Both the position numbers and the translations under genes were made by a program. From NCBI GenBank assembly GCA_002404675.1, contig DHKE01000075.1, forward strand, positions 43,325 through 59,887: a stretch of 16,563 bases of DNA, in the 5' to 3' direction. The DNA comes from Porphyromonadaceae bacterium UBA4702. Lineage in GTDB: Bacteria > Bacteroidota > Bacteroidia > Bacteroidales > Muribaculaceae. Below the pieces are notes generated by a model. The model did no database searches and was not told the DNA's origin. It was given only the letters and a program-made list of their open reading frames with translations. Every line of letters begins with the position of its first letter. Position 1 is the stretch's first letter. Shown piece after piece: positions 14,442 to 16,563 of the stretch.

Positions 14442-14491
14442 AACATTGCGGTGTTAACCGGGCGTTTCGCCCCTCGCGGCACTGCAATGTT
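14442..14491. repeat. Palindrome P2 upstream of the ter promoter
   Basis: The arms aacattgcggtg (14442-14453) and cactgcaatgtt (14480-14491) pair at 11 of 12 positions, with a small inner hairpin gggcg/cgccc (14460-14472). It lies about 33 bases upstream of the -7 box of the ter operon. It is related in arm sequence, total length (50 bases) and flanks to the palindrome at 3991-4040. It could be a REP-type repeat, a regulator-binding site or a trace of an insertion boundary. Confidence 0.7.
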
Positions 14492-14637
14492 TCGGTTGTG
14501 TATGATTTACAATATATATTTATGGATGCTCCATGAAATTGCTTTTGGTGAATCACAGTCGCGAAATTAGCGGTTTGTCCGCAAACTGGCATCGTCGAGC
14601 CGTATGTTGTACAACAGAAAAGCTGTCTGTGCAGCGG

Positions 14638-14743
14638 GATTATATCCGATAGGGTGTAATTGCGGTGTCTGAAAGCGATTTTACCGCCGAACTGATATAA
14701 TCTCGCTGATTTTTGTTAACTTTGTCCCCGATAAGATATAATC
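14638..14743. promoter_or_regulatory. Three candidate operator copies (GATATAATC) before the XRE gene
   Basis: The 9-mer GATATAATC occurs at 14694-14702 and 14735-14743, with an inverted copy GATTATATC at 14638-14646. The two direct copies flank the -7 box TAACTTTG (14717-14724); the third site lies between the expected transcript start and the ATG at 14753. HipB-type regulators commonly autoregulate through repeated sites at their own promoter, so these are good candidates for repressor binding. No TTTG is found at the -33 distance. Confidence 0.6.
14717..14724 (+). promoter_or_regulatory. Putative -7 box for the XRE regulator gene
   Basis: TAACTTTG on the plus strand matches TAnnTTTG and lies 28 bases upstream of the ATG at 14753. 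The -33 element is weak. Copies of the candidate operator lie on both sides. Confidence 0.6.
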
Positions 14744-14752
14744 GAGCCGCCT

Positions 14753-14974
14753 ATGACCAAGACCATACTATCTACATACGTCAAGGGGATGCGCAAGAAA
14801 TACCGGTTGACGCAGGTTGACCTGGCGGAGAAGTCGGGTGTCAGCCTCCGTTTCGTGCGCGATCTGGAGCAAGGGAAGCGTACCCTGCGCCTCGACAAGG
14901 TGAACGAGGTGCTGCAGCTGTTCAACGCCCAGTGCGGGCCGGTGCCAATACCGTGTAGCGAGGATATGCCATGA
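14753..14974 (+). CDS. HipB-like XRE family DNA-binding regulator, without HipA
   Basis: 73 residues. A single helix-turn-helix covers most of the protein: MRKKYRLTQVDLAEKSGVSL (13-32) followed by RFVRDLEQGKRTLRLDKVN (33-51), then VLQLFNAQCGPVP, as in HipB-type antitoxins and autoregulators. HipB is normally followed directly by hipA, the kinase toxin. Here the next 140 bases hold tandem repeats, a terminator and the def promoter, so no hipA is present. It is transcribed divergently from the ter operon. It may control itself through the GATATAATC sites, and possibly the ter promoter about 310 bases away. An orphan antitoxin left from a lost toxin pair is the main alternative. Confidence 0.85.
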   Translation: MTKTILSTYVKGMRKKYRLTQVDLAEKSGVSLRFVRDLEQGKRTLRLDKVNEVLQLFNAQCGPVPIPCSEDMP

Positions 14975-15001
14975 GACGCGCCGCCGACAGCTTGTTTGAT
15001 T

Positions 15002-15025
15002 TCTGAGAACTCTGAGAACTCTGAT
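15002..15025. repeat. Tandem 9-bp repeat TCTGAGAAC
   Basis: Two full copies (15002-15010, 15011-15019) and a partial third (TCTGAT, 15020-15025) lie in tandem 27 bases after the XRE stop codon. Function unknown; it may be a small tandem repeat expanded by slippage. Confidence 0.7.
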
Positions 15026-15045
15026 GATGCCAATGCGGCTATGCG

Positions 15046-15082
15046 CGGCAGGGGAGGGCGTTTGCCCCTCTGCCGTTTTTTT
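15046..15082 (+). terminator. Intrinsic terminator after the XRE gene
   Basis: A GC-rich hairpin with outer arms cggcag (15046-15051) and ctgccg (15070-15075), inner G/C pairing and the loop around cgtttg is followed by seven T (15076-15082). This is a textbook rho-independent terminator on the plus strand. Its loop contains the -33 element of the next promoter. Confidence 0.85.
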
Positions 15083-15092
15083 ACTATTTTTG
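15061..15092 (+). promoter_or_regulatory. Promoter of def (and probably ettA)
   Basis: TTTG (15061-15064), 20 bases, then TATTTTTG (15085-15092) is a full match to TTTG-N20-TAnnTTTG. It starts 58 bases and ends 26 bases upstream of the def ATG. It overlaps the terminator of the preceding gene: the -33 lies in the hairpin loop and the T-run lies between the two boxes. Confidence 0.8.
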
Positions 15093-15118
15093 CACCCGGA
15101 TTATAACTGAATTAGACA

Positions 15119-15679
15119 ATGGTTTTACCTGTTTACCTGTACGGACAGCCGGTGCTCCGTGAAGAGACCGAGGACATCGACCGCGACTACCCTGGTCTGC
15201 AGCAGCTCATCGCTGACATGTGGGAGACGATGTACCATGCCGAGGGCGTGGGCCTCGCCGCGCCGCAGATAGGACGCTCCATATCGCTCATCGTCATTGA
15301 CGGCTCTGCCGTGGCAGACGTGTTCCCCGAGTGCAAGGACTCCAAAATGGTGCTCATCAACCCCTACCTGGAGGTGCTGGAGGACGTGCAGCCCATTTCG
15401 CGTGACGAGGGCTGCCTCTCGCTGCCGGGGCTTTCAGAACCCGTCAAACGGCGCGAACACGTGCGCCTGCAGTGGCTCGACGAGGACTTCCGCGAGCATG
15501 AGCAGGAGTTCACGGGCTTCCTGAGCCGCATCATACAGCACGAATACGACCACCTCGAGGGCATGGTCTACACCGACCGAATAGCCCCTATACGCAAGCA
15601 GCTCATACGCTCCAAGCTCTCCAACATCGCCCACGGGCGCGTGCGCTGCGAATACCGCACCAAGGCCAACCATTCCTGA
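15119..15679 (+). CDS. def: Peptide deformylase
   Basis: 186 residues, usual length. It removes the formyl group from the N-terminal methionine of new proteins in the cytoplasm, using Fe2+ or another divalent metal. All three family motifs are intact: GVGLAAPQIG (43-52), EGCLSLPG (97-104, metal ligand Cys99) and HEYDHLEG (141-148, ligands His141 and His145, catalytic Glu142). The start MVLPVYLYGQPVLR is typical of Bacteroidota deformylases. It has its own promoter and is followed 20 bases later by ettA, another translation gene. It marks the housekeeping chromosome to the right of the Ter island. Confidence 0.97.
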   Translation: MVLPVYLYGQPVLREETEDIDRDYPGLQQLIADMWETMYHAEGVGLAAPQIGRSISLIVIDGSAVADVFPECKDSKMVLINPYLEVLEDVQPISRDEGCLSLPGLSEPVKRREHVRLQWLDEDFREHEQEFTGFLSRIIQHEYDHLEGMVYTDRIAPIRKQLIRSKLSNIAHGRVRCEYRTKANHS

Positions 15680-15699
15680 CACATAACATATCATCATCA

Positions 15700-16563
15700 A
15701 TGGCAGACGACAAGAAGATTATTTTCTCGATGGTGGGGGTGAGCAAGGTCATACCCCCTCAGCGTCAGATACTCAAAAACATTTACCTCTCCTTCTTCTA
15801 CGGAGCGAAGATAGGCATCATCGGCCTCAACGGCTCTGGAAAGTCCACGCTCCTGAAAATCATCGCGGGGCTTGACAAGAGCTACCAGGGCGAAGTAGTG
15901 TTCTCGCCCGGGTATTCCGTAGGATACCTGGAGCAAGACCCGAAGCTCGACCCCGAGAAGACAGTGCGGCAGGTAGTGGAGGAGGGCGTGCAGCCCGTCA
16001 TGGACCTGCTGGCAGAGTTTGAGCGTGTCAACGAGGCATTCGCCGACCCCGCCGTGCTTGAAGACCCCGAAAAGATGGATGCCCTGATCAACCGGCAGGG
16101 GGAGCTTCAGGACAAGCTGGACGCTGCCGACGCATGGAACATCGACAACCGCCTCGAGCGTGCCATGGACGCGCTGCGCTGTCCCCCGGACGACCAGCCC
16201 GTGTCCACGCTCTCCGGCGGTGAACGCCGCCGTGTGGCTCTGTGCCGCCTCCTCCTGCAGCAGCCCGACATACTCCTGCTCGACGAGCCTACCAACCACC
16301 TCGATGCAGAGTCGATAGACTGGCTCGAGCAACACCTGCAGCAGTACCCCGGCACGGTCATCGCCGTGACGCACGACCGCTACTTCCTCGACCATGTGGC
16401 CGGCTGGATACTCGAGCTGGACCGTGGCGAGGGCATACCCTGGAAGGGCAACTATTCCTCATGGCTCGAGCAGAAGACGCTGCGCATGGCGCAGGAGGAG
16501 AAACAGGCCTCAAAGCGCCGCAAGACACTCGAGCGCGAGCTGGAATGGGTGCGCATGGCTCCC
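15700..16563 (+). CDS. ettA: Energy-dependent translational throttle protein EttA (partial, runs off the window)
   Basis: The frame opens at ATG 15700 and stays open to the last base, giving 288 of about 560 residues. It is an ABC-F ATPase that binds the ribosomal E site and gates entry into elongation according to energy state. Visible: the EttA-type start GVSKVIPPQRQILKNIYLSF (13-32), Walker A GLNGSGKST (42-50), the arm insertion (about 95-145) typical of EttA, signature LSGGERRRVALCR (171-183), Walker B ILLLDEP (191-197), TNHLDAES (198-205) and switch His225 in AVTHDRYFL. The charged helical linker between the two ATPase domains begins near 255. There is no membrane domain, as expected. 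It lies 20 bases after def and is probably co-transcribed. Confidence 0.95.
   Translation, partial: MADDKKIIFSMVGVSKVIPPQRQILKNIYLSFFYGAKIGIIGLNGSGKSTLLKIIAGLDKSYQGEVVFSPGYSVGYLEQDPKLDPEKTVRQVVEEGVQPVMDLLAEFERVNEAFADPAVLEDPEKMDALINRQGELQDKLDAADAWNIDNRLERAMDALRCPPDDQPVSTLSGGERRRVALCRLLLQQPDILLLDEPTNHLDAESIDWLEQHLQQYPGTVIAVTHDRYFLDHVAGWILELDRGEGIPWKGNYSSWLEQKTLRMAQEEKQASKRRKTLERELEWVRMAP

Noticed and set aside
14407..14592. 61-codon minus-strand frame in the gap between terD and the XRE gene
   Set aside because: It covers palindrome P2, lacks any recognisable content and reads through the promoter region.
14975..15118. Possible remnant of hipA after the HipB-like gene
   Set aside because: The stretch is only 144 bases, filled with tandem repeats, a terminator and a promoter; no HipA-like residues can be read in any frame.
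1..16563. CRISPR array, tRNA, rRNA, insertion sequence or transposase
   Set aside because: No regularly spaced repeats of CRISPR size, no tRNA- or rRNA-like sequence and no transposase or integrase frame were seen.

Overview
The window looks like a piece of a fairly GC-rich Bacteroidales chromosome (Bacteroidota). The evidence is the recurring TAnnTTTG -7 boxes (two of them with TTTG exactly 20 bases upstream), the lack of Shine-Dalgarno sequences in favour of A-rich leaders of the AACCAAAACA type, and the style of the housekeeping genes. Family-level placement (for example Muribaculaceae or Barnesiellaceae) is only a guess.

Almost everything from about 0.25 to 14.4 kb lies on the minus strand and reads from right to left. 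The core (14359 down to 4045) is a Ter stress-response island. In order of transcription it holds two TerD-family proteins, a TerA-like protein, a third divergent TerD-like protein, two vWA proteins with the same proline-rich C-terminal tail, an AIM24-family protein, a TerY-type vWA protein with a C-terminal zinc ribbon, a PP2C-like phosphatase and a protein kinase (these last three form a TerY-P phosphorylation triad), and a large protein with a TerB-like N-terminus. The first ten genes are closely spaced and probably start at a promoter near 14402-14409. The TerB-like gene also has its own good internal promoter at 5462-5493. TerC, TerF and the biosynthetic genes often linked to Ter systems are not in the window.

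Downstream, a second minus-strand unit (3911 to 798) encodes a short membrane-anchored stomatin-like coiled-coil protein and a P-type Ca2+-ATPase. TerD domains are known Ca2+ binders, so the pump may be functionally tied to the Ter proteins. After a striking 19-bp inverted repeat made of an 8-bp tandem unit come two overlapping small genes, an 80-residue membrane protein and a 58-residue basic protein. The first 254 bases hold no gene I can support, only an 11-bp stem-loop.

Two related palindromes (AACATTGC...GCAATGTT) sit at 3991-4040 and 14442-14491, bracketing the Ter island. To the right on the plus strand are an orphan HipB-like XRE regulator with three copies of a candidate operator (GATATAATC), a terminator overlapping the next promoter, then the housekeeping genes def (peptide deformylase) and ettA (ABC-F translation factor, cut by the window end).

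Working model (inference): TerD/TerA proteins and the vWA proteins form Ca2+/Mg2+-dependent assemblies, near or on membranes, whose state is set by the kinase and phosphatase through TerY, while the Ca2+ pump and stomatin-like partner adjust the ion environment. Such systems have been linked to tellurite, phage and other envelope stresses; the trigger here is unknown.
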